DNA of 38,124 bases from Geobacter sp. (GCA_025360785.1 JANYBN010000097.1:1-38124), one strand, 5' to 3'. Counted from the stretch's first letter, positions 1 to 8,207 are shown. Numbers and translations are program-made. The notes: generated by a model from the sequence alone, not told the origin.

Positions 1-2
1 GC

Positions 3-140
3 TTCGAGAGAGCAACAGGCGGCACTGTCTTCCTTGACGAAATCGGGGAGTTGCCGCCCCAAGCTCAGGTTCGGCTTTTGCGTGTACTTCAAAATAAAGA
101 GATTGAAAGGGTAGGAGGAGACAGGCCCATCTCTGTTGAT
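3..140 (+). pseudogene. Fragment of a sigma54-activator AAA+ domain (Walker B region), open at the window edge
   Basis: Reading from base 3, the plus strand encodes the part of a sigma54-dependent activator just after the GAFTGA loop. It contains [14 protein letters not shown] (Walker B), then [15 protein letters not shown], and ends at PISVD. In intact proteins the next residues are VRVIAATN, but after GTT GAT (135-140) the plus-strand reading becomes nonsense, and the minus strand encodes the upstream half of the same kind of domain. The 5' side lies outside the window. I read this as half of a gene cut by an inversion or an inverted chimera. The family assignment is secure; whether it comes from the same gene as the facing fragment is inferred. 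Confidence 0.75.
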
Positions 141-934
141 AAGGTTCTCGGGGATGGCGCCGCAGTTAACCTTGATAAATGGGCCATCCTTCCGAGGTGA
201 AGCAAAATGTATCGCATTTGCGATGACTTCCTTCCCTGTTCCGGTCTCCCCCATCAGGAGCACCGTGTTATTTAGCGGTGCCACCTGCCGGACCATCTCC
301 ATCACATTGCGCAGTCCCGAATTCCCTCCGATAATATCGTCTCCCGTCAGGGCAAGGATCTCTCTGTTAAGGAAGCGGTTATCATCAATAAGGATGTCCC
401 GGAATTTTACCACCTCCTCGTGTGCCAACACATTGGCTAATGCGATTGCAAACGGCTCGGCCACGGTTGCAAGTAACTCAACATGTTCTGGGGTGAATTC
501 CCCTTCACATGCCCGTAGGACCAGGAATCCGATAAGCTCCTCTTCGATCCGCAATGGAACAGAAAGGTCGGAATGTCCCTCCAGCTTTATGAAGGGAGCA
601 AAGGCCTGAATTCGCTTGTCCTGGTCCGAGGCATTCAGAATGAAGGGTGTTCTCAGCTCTTTAACCCATTCCCAAAGCCCTTGTGGGAGCGGGATGATCT
701 CTTCGGGAGTCGTCGTGCCCTTAGTTGCGAAGGCGATATGGCGGTTCGCTGCCAGGCTTTTGTCTGCAATATCGAGGAACATGTGTTCCATGGGGAAATG
801 CTCCCGCAGATACTCCAGAGACCTTTCAATCTTCTCCCGGTCTTTCCTGAACGGATTATTCCGGCCACTCTGCCAGTCAGATAGTCGTTCCGGATTAGCG
901 GTCTAAGTTTTCCCTTTGTGACTTTTTTCGCCAA
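138..934 (-). pseudogene. Broken GAF-AAA+ sigma54-dependent transcriptional regulator (N-terminal half)
   Basis: Read from the right, the minus strand encodes a GAF-like N-terminal domain (EYLREHFPMEHMFLDIADKS onward), a linker, and the first third of a sigma54 AAA+ domain with Walker A GETGTGKE and the [10 protein letters not shown] segment. Translation is lost at 138-140, where sequence of opposite polarity starts, so the GAFTGA loop, Walker B, arginine finger and DNA-binding domain are missing here. There is a second defect. A possible TTG start at 932-934 opens MAKKVTKGKL..., but this frame departs from the GAF frame near 838-850, and the GAF frame itself has a TAG at about 903 and no in-frame ATG until about 793. 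A one- or two-base frameshift is likely. The gene is divergent to the activator at 1133 and is probably non-functional as assembled. Confidence 0.7.
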
Positions 935-1049
935 ACGAATAGTGCCTGAGCCATAAGGCAGTGGAGATAGCCTGGCTTCATCTTCTTACCCTAACAGATA
1001 GATTCCGCAAATTATCACAATCCCACTGTTCCCGAATGTTTTCAGCCTA

Positions 1050-1067
1050 TGTGCCATTTGTTGCACA
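1050..1067. promoter_or_regulatory. 18-bp dyad (7-4-7), likely operator of the regulator at 1133
   Basis: TGTGCCA-TTTG-TTGCACA is an interrupted palindrome. It matches the site at 3458-3475 at 13 of 18 positions, giving the shared form TGTGYCA-N4-TKGCACA. It overlaps the -35 box of the predicted promoter of the adjacent regulator gene, which would suit autorepression. Binding is inferred from the dyad form and its duplication either side of a DNA-binding regulator gene. Confidence 0.55.
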
Positions 1068-1089
1068 CTTTACCAATACGGTGTATAGT
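1061..1089 (+). promoter_or_regulatory. Predicted sigma70-type promoter of the Fe-S/hydrogenase-like regulator
   Basis: TTGCAC (1061-1066) and TATAGT (1084-1089) are separated by 17 bp. The start would lie near 1096, about 37 nt ahead of the ATG at 1133. The -35 box overlaps the right half of the dyad at 1050-1067. Confidence 0.5.
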
Positions 1090-1132
1090 CGCACCTAAAT
1101 TGTCCGCTTGAGACCTGTGGGAGTAATCAGCT

Positions 1133-3436
1133 ATGGAACCTATCGTCACATATAAAGAGCGTTGTCGCCGTTGCTATTCCTGTGTCCGTAGCTGTCCGGT
1201 CAAGGCCATCAAGGTTGACGGGGGCTTTGCGCAGATAATGTATGACCGCTGCATCGGTTGCGGCAACTGCCTGACCTGTCCGCAGAATGCCAAAGTTGTG
1301 GTTGATCGCATGGTCAGAACACAGGAAATGCTTGCGTCAGGTTCCCCGGTAGTAGCGGTGCTCGGCTGTTCATTTCCGGCTTTTTTCCACTCGCTACGTC
1401 CAGGCCAATTGGTGGCCGCCTTGAAAAGCCTCGGTTTCTGCGAAGTTCACGAGGGGGCGTACGGCGCACGCATGATTGCCGACAGTTACAGGGATATGCT
1501 CCGCTCTTCTGATCGAGCGCTCATTTCATCGCACTGTCCTGCGGTTGTGGATCTGATAGAGCGCCATTATCCGGCACTGGTTCCCAATATCATGCCTGTC
1601 GTTTCGCCAATGATTGCCATGGGGCGCTCTATTAAAGGCATACTTGGCGAAGAAACCAGGGTGGTGTATGTCAGCACCTGTGTCGCTGCAAAATTTGAAA
1701 TCCAGGGGGAGGCTTCAGGAGCAATTGATATTGTGCTGACCTACCAGGAGATCGACAAGCTTTTCAAAAACAGAGGCATAACACCTGCCGCCCTGACGGA
1801 AATGTCGTTCGATGGCGTTGATCCGGGTGCCGGGCGGCTTTTTTCACTTACCGGCGGTCCGCTTAAGGTCTTTGATATCCAGCCCGATTTTCAGGATAAT
1901 GAGACCATAAGCGCCGAAGGTGAGGCTCATACGATAGGCATTGTTCGCGACCTGGCTGCCGGCCGAATATCACCGAAATTTGTTGATCTTCGTTTCTGCG
2001 ATGGCGGCTGTGTTGACGGTCCGGCCAGAGATAAAGAGCATAATCATTTTTTCAAGCGCAAGCTGATCGTATGTCACAATAGCGCCAAGCCTCTCTATGA
2101 AACGGCAAGCCACTATCGCACAACGGCACTTCTGCCCGATCTTGTTCGCTCCTACTCAGACAAGTCACAGAAGCAGGCAACTCCCGCAAAGGATGACATC
2201 AAACGCATCCTTCATTCCACCAACAAATTTACGCAAGGGGACGAGCTGAATTGCCGCGCCTGCGGATACAATACCTGCCGCGAACATGCGGTGGCAGTTT
2301 TTCAGGGATTTGCCGACATTGAAATGTGCCTTCCTCACAATATGCAGTTGATTGAGGAAGAGCGCGGGCGTCTGATGTTGAAGTATGAACTGGTTCAGCG
2401 AGAGCTGGATCGGCAGGCTGGGGATGACTTGATCGTCGGCAGCGACCTCGGGATCAGAGATGTGATGGAGTTGATCCACCAGGTAGCTCCTACACCGACA
2501 ACTGTACTGATCAGAGGTGAAACCGGGACCGGCAAGGAGCTGACCGCTCGGGCTATCCATCGCCAAAGCCAGCGAAACGATAAACCGCTCATGACGGTAA
2601 ACTGTACTACGCTGACAGATTCGCTTCTTGAAAGCGAACTGTTCGGCCACAAAAAGGGCTCATTTACCGGGGCAATCGCCGATAAAAAGGGGTTGTTTGA
2701 GGCGGCTAACGGCGGAACTATTTTTCTGGACGAAATCGGTGATATCACCCCTAAATTGCAGGCCGAACTGCTGAGATTGCTGGACCTTGGAGAGGTGCGT
2801 CCCGTAGGAGGACTCGTTGCCAAAAAGGTGGACGTGCGCTTGATCGCGGCCACCAATAAGGATCTGGAACTAGGAGTGCGGGATGGTTGGTTTCGAGAGG
2901 ATCTGTATTATCGTCTGAACGTTTTCAGCATTGAGCTCCCTCCATTGCGGGAGCGCGCTGAATCCGTGCCGGAATTGGCACAGCATTTTCTAGACAAGGC
3001 CCGGAAAAAGCTCAACAAGACTATCGCAGGTATCGAAGACCGGGCTGTCAAGGCCATGCAGTACTATCCCTGGCCCGGGAATATCCGTGAGATGCAGAAT
3101 GTCATCGAACGCTCGGCAGTTCTGGTCAAGGACGGCGTCATCCGGCTGGAAAATCTTCCCACCATTTTTACCGGTACCTACGACTCCTGTCTGGATATTG
3201 ACGTCAATCGCCGCCGGGTTTCGTTCAAGGCCGAGCGCGAGCTGCAGGTTGTTCGCACCGAGAAAAATATTATTGTGCGTTATCTCGAAGAGACCGATGG
3301 GAATGTTGCAAAAGCGGCCCGCCTGGCGAATCTTCCCCGGCGAACTTTTTACCGCCTGCTTGAAAAGCATGGCATAGAAGTCGTTCGTAGTTCTAAACTT
3401 TTTTCCTGCGAATCCCAGCCCTTACAAACAGGATAA
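1133..3436 (+). CDS. Sigma54-dependent activator with ferredoxin and [FeFe]-hydrogenase-like sensor domains
   Basis: 767 aa, start preceded by GGGAG. Domains in order: an 8-Cys ferredoxin (C11, C14, C17, C21; C40, C43, C46, C49, the second set in unusual CxxCxxCxxCP spacing); a [FeFe]-hydrogenase large-subunit-like domain (about 70-340) keeping one Cys at the L1 position (C135 in SSHCPAVV), one at L2 (C183 in STCVAAKFE) and the C-x3-C of L3 (C289, C293 in FCDGGC); a Fes-type four-Cys motif (C374, C377, C382, C399); a sigma54 AAA+ domain (Walker A GETGTGKE 462-469, GSFTGA 509-514, Walker B GGTIFLDE); and a Fis-type HTH near the C terminus. By eye against catalytic hydrogenases, the proton-transfer Cys is His134 and the L2 Met and Lys are Ser181 and Ala186. 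That suggests a redox or H2 sensor rather than an enzyme, which is an inference. The GSFTGA loop and HTH indicate a working activator. Ligand and targets are unknown apart from the candidate site at 3458. Confidence 0.9.
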   Translation: MEPIVTYKERCRRCYSCVRSCPVKAIKVDGGFAQIMYDRCIGCGNCLTCPQNAKVVVDRMVRTQEMLASGSPVVAVLGCSFPAFFHSLRPGQLVAALKSLGFCEVHEGAYGARMIADSYRDMLRSSDRALISSHCPAVVDLIERHYPALVPNIMPVVSPMIAMGRSIKGILGEETRVVYVSTCVAAKFEIQGEASGAIDIVLTYQEIDKLFKNRGITPAALTEMSFDGVDPGAGRLFSLTGGPLKVFDIQPDFQDNETISAEGEAHTIGIVRDLAAGRISPKFVDLRFCDGGCVDGPARDKEHNHFFKRKLIVCHNSAKPLYETASHYRTTALLPDLVRSYSDKSQKQATPAKDDIKRILHSTNKFTQGDELNCRACGYNTCREHAVAVFQGFADIEMCLPHNMQLIEEERGRLMLKYELVQRELDRQAGDDLIVGSDLGIRDVMELIHQVAPTPTTVLIRGETGTGKELTARAIHRQSQRNDKPLMTVNCTTLTDSLLESELFGHKKGSFTGAIADKKGLFEAANGGTIFLDEIGDITPKLQAELLRLLDLGEVRPVGGLVAKKVDVRLIAATNKDLELGVRDGWFREDLYYRLNVFSIELPPLRERAESVPELAQHFLDKARKKLNKTIAGIEDRAVKAMQYYPWPGNIREMQNVIERSAVLVKDGVIRLENLPTIFTGTYDSCLDIDVNRRRVSFKAERELQVVRTEKNIIVRYLEETDGNVAKAARLANLPRRTFYRLLEKHGIEVVRSSKLFSCESQPLQTG

Positions 3437-3457
3437 GTGTATACTTTTGACCACCAG

Positions 3458-3475
3458 TGTGTCATAGTTGGCACA
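3458..3475. promoter_or_regulatory. 18-bp dyad (7-4-7), candidate upstream activating sequence
   Basis: TGTGTCA-TAGT-TGGCACA has near-perfect 7-bp arms and resembles the dyad at 1050-1067. Its centre lies about 120 bp upstream of the start predicted for the sigma54 promoter at 3559-3574, a normal distance for an enhancer-type site. The activator encoded immediately upstream is the obvious candidate ligand. Confidence 0.55.
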
Positions 3476-3558
3476 TATTTAAACGCTTCGAACAATAGGT
3501 CAAAAACAGTCTAGTTGCAACGACCGGTATTTGCAGGTTATTTTATGATTATTGGCAG

Positions 3559-3574
3559 TTGGCATGATATTAGC
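3559..3574 (+). promoter_or_regulatory. Predicted sigma54 (-24/-12) promoter for the ribbon-helix-helix gene
   Basis: TTGGCATGATATTAGC carries the -24 GG and -12 GC with the required spacing (GG 3561-3562, GC 3573-3574) and matches the TTGGCACG-N4-TTGC consensus except for two positions. The start would be near 3586, leaving a leader of about 63 nt before the ATG at 3649. Confidence 0.6.
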
Positions 3575-3648
3575 TAGTGTATACAGCATATCCGTTAATA
3601 CGAACTTGATGGAAAACCATAAAATTAAAAACCGGAAGGAGTAATACC

Positions 3649-3834
3649 ATGGGAAGAATGAGAGAAAATCCGCGCTACAATGTAATTTCGATGAGGGTGA
3701 GTGACGAAGAACGTGATCACCTGGAAAACCTGATGAAAACCACACATAAGAGCATATCTGATATCATGCGCGAGGCTATGGAGTATTTTTCTGCACACTA
3801 TGATCAGGACGAGCTGAACAGAAAAGCCGCATAG
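3649..3834 (+). CDS. Small ribbon-helix-helix (CopG/Arc-like) protein
   Basis: 61 aa with a strong ribosome site (GGAAGGAG, 8 nt before the ATG). YNVISMRVSDEERDHLENLM (residues 9-28) has the look of a ribbon-helix-helix fold: a short basic beta strand (NVISMRVS) followed by two helices, the second being KSISDIMREAMEYFSAH. These proteins bind DNA as dimers, as repressors or as antitoxin-like factors. No toxin partner follows; a strong terminator closes the unit, so it is monocistronic. With a sigma54 promoter and activator dyad upstream, it looks like a second-tier regulator driven by the hydrogenase-like activator. Its own targets cannot be read from this window. Confidence 0.75.
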   Translation: MGRMRENPRYNVISMRVSDEERDHLENLMKTTHKSISDIMREAMEYFSAHYDQDELNRKAA

Positions 3835-3847
3835 TCACCTTTGGCCA

Positions 3848-3893
3848 TTAAACGCAAAGAGGCGGGGATTATTCCCCGCCTCTTTGCGTTTAA
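3848..3893. terminator. Bidirectional terminator between the ribbon-helix-helix gene and rng
   Basis: Perfect 21-bp arms (3848-3868 and 3873-3893) around a TTAT loop. The stem core is AGAGGCGGGGA / TCCCCGCCTCT, and the outer arm is AT-rich (TTAAACGC / GCGTTTAA), so a U-rich tail is present in either direction. It separates convergent genes. Confidence 0.85.
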
Positions 3894-3945
3894 TCGACGT
3901 TAGAAGTTTTATACTGATGAGCCGGTCAGAGCAGTCTATCGCCGT

Positions 3946-5472
3946 TCAGTTGATCGCGATTTCAAACTGTTCCTGATGAAAACCGGGCTTGGCCCGAACC
4001 GTGATTCTCTTTTTGAATTTCTTTTCCAGCTCTTCAAGCCCACGTCGCTCCTCATCGTAAAGTAGGTCCGCAACCTGAGGATGGACCGTCACCGTCGCTT
4101 TGGTGCCCCGGAGATCAAGCATTTCGCGCCGCAATTCCCGGAATATTTCATGACAGACAGTTATTTTCGACTTGATGTATCCGCGTCCCTCGCAGTAGCT
4201 GCACGGTTCACACATCATGCGGCTGATGTTCTCGCGCACCCGCTTTCTGGTCATTTCGACCAGTCCAAGCTCGGAAATCTTCAGAATATTTGTTTTCGAC
4301 TTATCCGCTTTGAGAGCCTCTTCCAGTGCTCCATAGACCTTTTCCCGGTTGACCTCTTTTTCCATGTCTATGAAGTCAATGATAATGATCCCGCCAATGT
4401 TGCGCAGGCGCAGCTGGTACGCAATTTCCTTGACCGCCTCCAGATTGGTCTTCAGGATCGTATCTTCCAGATTGTGTTTGCCCACAAAACGGCCGGTGTT
4501 GACATCGACGGCGCTTAATGCTTCGGTCTGCTCGATTATAATATAGCCGCCTGACTTGAGCCAGACCTTTCTCCCCAGCGCCCGACTGATCTCAACTTCC
4601 AGTCCGTAATGGTCAAAGATGGGCTCTTCCTCGTCATACAGTTCGATCGTATATTTCATCTTTGAAGCGAAAGTCGAAATGAAATGTACGATCCGGTCAT
4701 AATCGACCTTTGAATCGACCACTATCTTATCAACCTGCTCGGTAACAATGTCCCTGACCACCTTCTGGACAACATCCAGGTCTGAATGCAACAGGGAAGG
4801 GATTGCCGCATTCGCCTGCCGTTTGGATATTTCCTCCCAGAGTGTAGTTAAATACAGCATATCGGCAATCAGGTCTTCCTCACTCTTTCCTTCTGAAACC
4901 GTCCTGACTATGTAGCCGGATCCGGTTTTTTTGAGGCGTTCAACGATCTCCCGCAGCCGCTCGCGCTCCTCCTCGTCCTCGATCCGACGTGAAATTCCGA
5001 TATGATCTACAGTCGGCATATAGACAAGGTGCCGTCCCGGCAGGGAGATGTGAGAGGTTATGCGGGCTCCCTTGGTGCCGAGCGGTTCCTTGGAAATCTG
5101 TACCAATAGTTCCTGCCCTTCCTGCAAAAGATCCTCAATAGGATGAAGCGGCCGGAACTCAGGGCGATCATTGCCCTCCTGTGTCGCAATCGGCTCATAG
5201 TCTTTTTTGCTTCCGGCATACAGCAGTGACTCATACTCCTCGATTGCATCGAACACGTCGGCGACGTAGAGAAACGCTGCCTTCTCCAGGCCGATGTCCA
5301 CAAAAGCAGCCTGCATGCCGGGCAGTACGCGAATGACCCGCCCTTTATAAATATTGCCCACAATTCCCTTTTCTCGGCTACGCTCAATATAGAGTTCGGC
5401 AATGGTGCCGTTCTCAATCAACGCAATGCGGGTTTCGTGGGAAGCGGCGTTTATAACTAATTCAGCTCCCAT
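3946..5472 (-). CDS. rng: Ribonuclease G (RNase E/G family)
   Basis: 508 aa, close to the usual length of RNase G (about 490) and lacking the long C-terminal scaffold of RNase E. It is an endoribonuclease acting on AU-rich single-stranded RNA, in rRNA 5' maturation and mRNA decay. Features: S1 domain near residues 35-130 (GIVGNIYKGRVIRVLPGMQA, with an internal insertion), catalytic DNase I-like region with the metal-binding aspartates in SAVDVNTG and IIIDFIDME, and a zinc-link CEPCSYCEGRG. The ATG is preceded by GGAGA. It lies 83 bp downstream of the TIGR03960-type gene on the same strand, a pairing common in this lineage, and probably shares its transcript. Confidence 0.95.
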   Translation of the reverse strand: MGAELVINAASHETRIALIENGTIAELYIERSREKGIVGNIYKGRVIRVLPGMQAAFVDIGLEKAAFLYVADVFDAIEEYESLLYAGSKKDYEPIATQEGNDRPEFRPLHPIEDLLQEGQELLVQISKEPLGTKGARITSHISLPGRHLVYMPTVDHIGISRRIEDEEERERLREIVERLKKTGSGYIVRTVSEGKSEEDLIADMLYLTTLWEEISKRQANAAIPSLLHSDLDVVQKVVRDIVTEQVDKIVVDSKVDYDRIVHFISTFASKMKYTIELYDEEEPIFDHYGLEVEISRALGRKVWLKSGGYIIIEQTEALSAVDVNTGRFVGKHNLEDTILKTNLEAVKEIAYQLRLRNIGGIIIIDFIDMEKEVNREKVYGALEEALKADKSKTNILKISELGLVEMTRKRVRENISRMMCEPCSYCEGRGYIKSKITVCHEIFRELRREMLDLRGTKATVTVHPQVADLLYDEERRGLEELEKKFKKRITVRAKPGFHQEQFEIAIN

Positions 5473-5555
5473 AGTGATTTCTCCGTTCAGAATTTATAAA
5501 GAAAAATATTCATCAGGCCGGTCTGGTAAGCCATGCCGGTCTGAAAAGTTTAAGT

Positions 5556-8033
5556 CTAAGGCTCCGGCTTAAAGATTACTTCCAGTTTCTCAACCTGGAT
5601 ATCATCACCTTCAAGCGCCTCGTCACCGGTGATGGCCCTGGTAAACTCGACCGGCTTGCCCCGCCTGGCGACCAGCTCCAGCGTGTTTCTGTCTGCTGAT
5701 AGTGAAACGGTTTCGCTCCTCAAATCGACCGACTTGGTCTGCCCTTTTTTTGTCCGCTGGATGACGAAAGAATCATGTGCCAAAAACTGCACACATTGTT
5801 TCGCTAGCTCTTCCGGTTCAGCTTTAGCAACAGTCATCCGATAGCGGGTGGCATCTATCATGGTTGAGATGGACGGCAGTTTGGCGTCAACTTCCTCTGA
5901 CTCCAGAATCCGCAATCCTTCCGGCAGTACCGCATTAAGACGCTTCAGCACTTCATGGGCAGTGATGCCGGCAACGACAAACATATCCATGTACTCCGCC
6001 TGTGACTCGACCCCTACAGAAGTTGCCGTTCCAAATGAGAAGCGGGGATGCGGATGAAAACCGAGCGAAAACATTATCGGCACATCTCCCCTGCTGACGG
6101 CGCGGGTGAAGACGGTAATCAGCTCAAGATGGCTCAAATACCGCATGACCCCGGTTTTTGAAAATCTGAGCCGCATCCTGGCGGCCAGCGGTTCATCAGT
6201 CGGGATATTCTGTCGTTGGGGAATGGTTGCCTGCGCGGAAATCCGGTTAGTCACCACGGTGAAATCGCAGACACCGCAGGCGCTGCAACTGCCGTCACGA
6301 CAATCCTTAGTCGCTGCTTCTGCCAGGGCTTGCTCACGCTCGGCCAAAAGAAAGTCGCGCGTCACGCCGCAATCAAGGTGATCCCACGGCAGGATTTCAG
6401 TCAGCTCCCGGCGGCGCAAATACCATTCCGGTTCGACAGCACAATCGGCAAAGGCCTGGAGCCAGCGCTCCAGAGAAAAATGTTCGCGCCAGCCGTCAAA
6501 ACGGCAACCCAATTCAACGGCCCGGATCAACACCGGCGCCAGACGGCGGTCGCCGCGGGCAAAGACACCTTCCATGAATGAGAGCGGCGCATCCTGCCAT
6601 TTGAATTTCAGTTTGCGCTTCTTGAGATCGCAGTGGAGCTGATACTGGAGATCTGTGGTTTGCTGAGTGGAGATTTGGGGTTCCCACTGGAACGGTGTAT
6701 GAGCCTTGGGGACGAAGGTGCTGACGGCAACATTGACATCGCCGGAAACGCCGCTTCCTTTGGCCTGGTCCTTGACCTGGCGCGACAGCGTCGAGATCTG
6801 GGCAATATCTTCAGCGGTTTCGCCCGGAAGTCCGATCATGAAGTAGAGCTTGATCAAACGCCAACCGGCTTGGTAGATTGCTGTGGCTCCGGTAATCAGA
6901 TCAGCCTCGGTGATCCCCTTGTTGATGACCCGGCGCATCCGGTCGCTGCCCGCCTCCGGTGCCAGGGTAAAGCCGGTTTTACGTACTTTCTTTATCTCCT
7001 CGATCAGCTCATCCGACAAGCTCCCGACTCGCAGGGATGGGAGCGACACAGCGATCCGGTCTTCGGCGTAGCGAGCCATTAATTCGGTTACCAGCGGAGT
7101 AACGCAGGAATAATCTCCGGTAGAAAGCGAAAGCAGTGATATCTCATCATAGCCGGTAGCTTTGAGCGACTGCTCCACCAGATTGAGAATCGTAGCAGGT
7201 GAGCGCTCACGCAACGGGCGGTAGACGTAGCCGGCCTGGCAGAAACGGCAGCCGCGGGTGCAGCCCCGCGCGATTTCAACAGCTACCCGGTCATGAATAG
7301 TCTTCATAAACGGGATGACAGGTGAATCAGGAAAAGGAGCGGCGTCGAGATCAGCCAGAAAGCGCCGGCGGACCGACGTATAGCCCTGTTTGAGCGTTTT
7401 TATAGCGGTCAGGGTGCCATCGGGAGCGTACTGCGGTTCAAAGAGCGAAGGAATGTAAACCCCTTCGATGGCAGACAGGTGCTCAAGCAGTTGCGCTTTG
7501 TTCTCACCGGTTTTTTTTGCTTCTCGCACCGCCTGGGCAATTTCCAGCACGGCTTCTTCTCCATCCCCCAGCAGCACGGCATCAAAGAAAGGAGCCAGCG
7601 GTTCCGGATTATACGCGCAGGGGCCGCCGGCGATAATCAGTGGAAATGGCTCGCTCCGATCAGTAGCCAGGAGCGGAATGCCGCTCAGGCGGAGCATGGA
7701 GAGTATATTTGTATAAGAGAGCTCGTACTGCAGAGTGAAGCCGACGATGTCGCATTCTGCCAGAGGGGTGGCTGTTTCAAGTGTTGCCAGCGGGACACCT
7801 GCGGCACGCATCTGGGTTTCCATGTCCGGCCAGGGGGCAAAAACACGCTCTGCGGCAAGCCCTTCTACTTCATTCAGGACATGGTACAGAATCTTTAGCC
7901 CCAGATGACTCATACCGACTTCATACACATCCGGGAAGGCAAGGGCAAAGCGCAAATCGGCAGCATCTTTGCGGATGGAGCCCATTTCGCCCCCCATATA
8001 ACGGGCAGGTTTTTCTACAGCGAGAAGATTCAT
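5556..8033 (-). CDS. TIGR03960-type B12-binding-like/radical SAM protein fused to a DUF2344 domain
   Basis: 825 aa. The N-terminal part (about 1-170) resembles the cobalamin-binding-like domain of YgiQ-type proteins. The radical SAM core follows with CTRGCRFCQAG (C258, C262, C265). A linker holds a second Cys set, C578, C583, C586 and C589 (CxxxxCxxCxxC), possibly a further metal or Fe-S site. From about 619 to the end is the DUF2344 'radical SAM-linked' domain (MRLRFSKTGVMRYLSHLE, GFHPHPRFSFG). The reaction is not established. Regular co-occurrence with rng suggests a role in RNA or ribosome maturation, an inference from context. The chosen ATG gives the normal family start (KPARYMGGE), although no clear ribosome site precedes it. 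Confidence 0.88.
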   Translation of the reverse strand: MNLLAVEKPARYMGGEMGSIRKDAADLRFALAFPDVYEVGMSHLGLKILYHVLNEVEGLAAERVFAPWPDMETQMRAAGVPLATLETATPLAECDIVGFTLQYELSYTNILSMLRLSGIPLLATDRSEPFPLIIAGGPCAYNPEPLAPFFDAVLLGDGEEAVLEIAQAVREAKKTGENKAQLLEHLSAIEGVYIPSLFEPQYAPDGTLTAIKTLKQGYTSVRRRFLADLDAAPFPDSPVIPFMKTIHDRVAVEIARGCTRGCRFCQAGYVYRPLRERSPATILNLVEQSLKATGYDEISLLSLSTGDYSCVTPLVTELMARYAEDRIAVSLPSLRVGSLSDELIEEIKKVRKTGFTLAPEAGSDRMRRVINKGITEADLITGATAIYQAGWRLIKLYFMIGLPGETAEDIAQISTLSRQVKDQAKGSGVSGDVNVAVSTFVPKAHTPFQWEPQISTQQTTDLQYQLHCDLKKRKLKFKWQDAPLSFMEGVFARGDRRLAPVLIRAVELGCRFDGWREHFSLERWLQAFADCAVEPEWYLRRRELTEILPWDHLDCGVTRDFLLAEREQALAEAATKDCRDGSCSACGVCDFTVVTNRISAQATIPQRQNIPTDEPLAARMRLRFSKTGVMRYLSHLELITVFTRAVSRGDVPIMFSLGFHPHPRFSFGTATSVGVESQAEYMDMFVVAGITAHEVLKRLNAVLPEGLRILESEEVDAKLPSISTMIDATRYRMTVAKAEPEELAKQCVQFLAHDSFVIQRTKKGQTKSVDLRSETVSLSADRNTLELVARRGKPVEFTRAITGDEALEGDDIQVEKLEVIFKPEP

Positions 8034-8074
8034 TAATGAAATTCAGTTCTTATGCGAGATTTAGATGGTCTGGA

Positions 8075-8103
8075 ACTATAGCAAATCAACCGTTATTACG
8101 CAA
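8075..8103 (-). promoter_or_regulatory. Predicted promoter of the radical SAM-rng operon
   Basis: On the minus strand TTGCGT (8098-8103) and TATAGT (8075-8080) are 17 bp apart. The start would be near 8068, giving a leader of about 35 nt. Confidence 0.5.
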
Positions 8104-8169
8104 GCTAAGTTGTTTCCAGTCCCAGCTCACTAACATTGCGGTATATGTACGGTTATAAAAACCAACTTC

Positions 8170-8207
8170 TTGCACTTTTAACCAATGGTGACTATTATTC
8201 GAATAAT
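8170..8207 (+). promoter_or_regulatory. Predicted promoter of the glycosyltransferase-mqnB pair, overlapped by a 14-bp palindrome
   Basis: TTGCAC (8170-8175) and TATTAT (8193-8198) are 17 bp apart. A perfect palindrome, ATTATTCGAATAAT (8194-8207), covers the -10 box and the probable start site, the position of a repressor operator. The rest of the divergent region 8034-8306 shows no other gene. Confidence 0.45.

Noticed and set aside
3500-3745. Minus-strand open frame of 81 codons
   Set aside because: It overlaps the sigma54 promoter and the ribbon-helix-helix gene, with no ribosome site or family resemblance.
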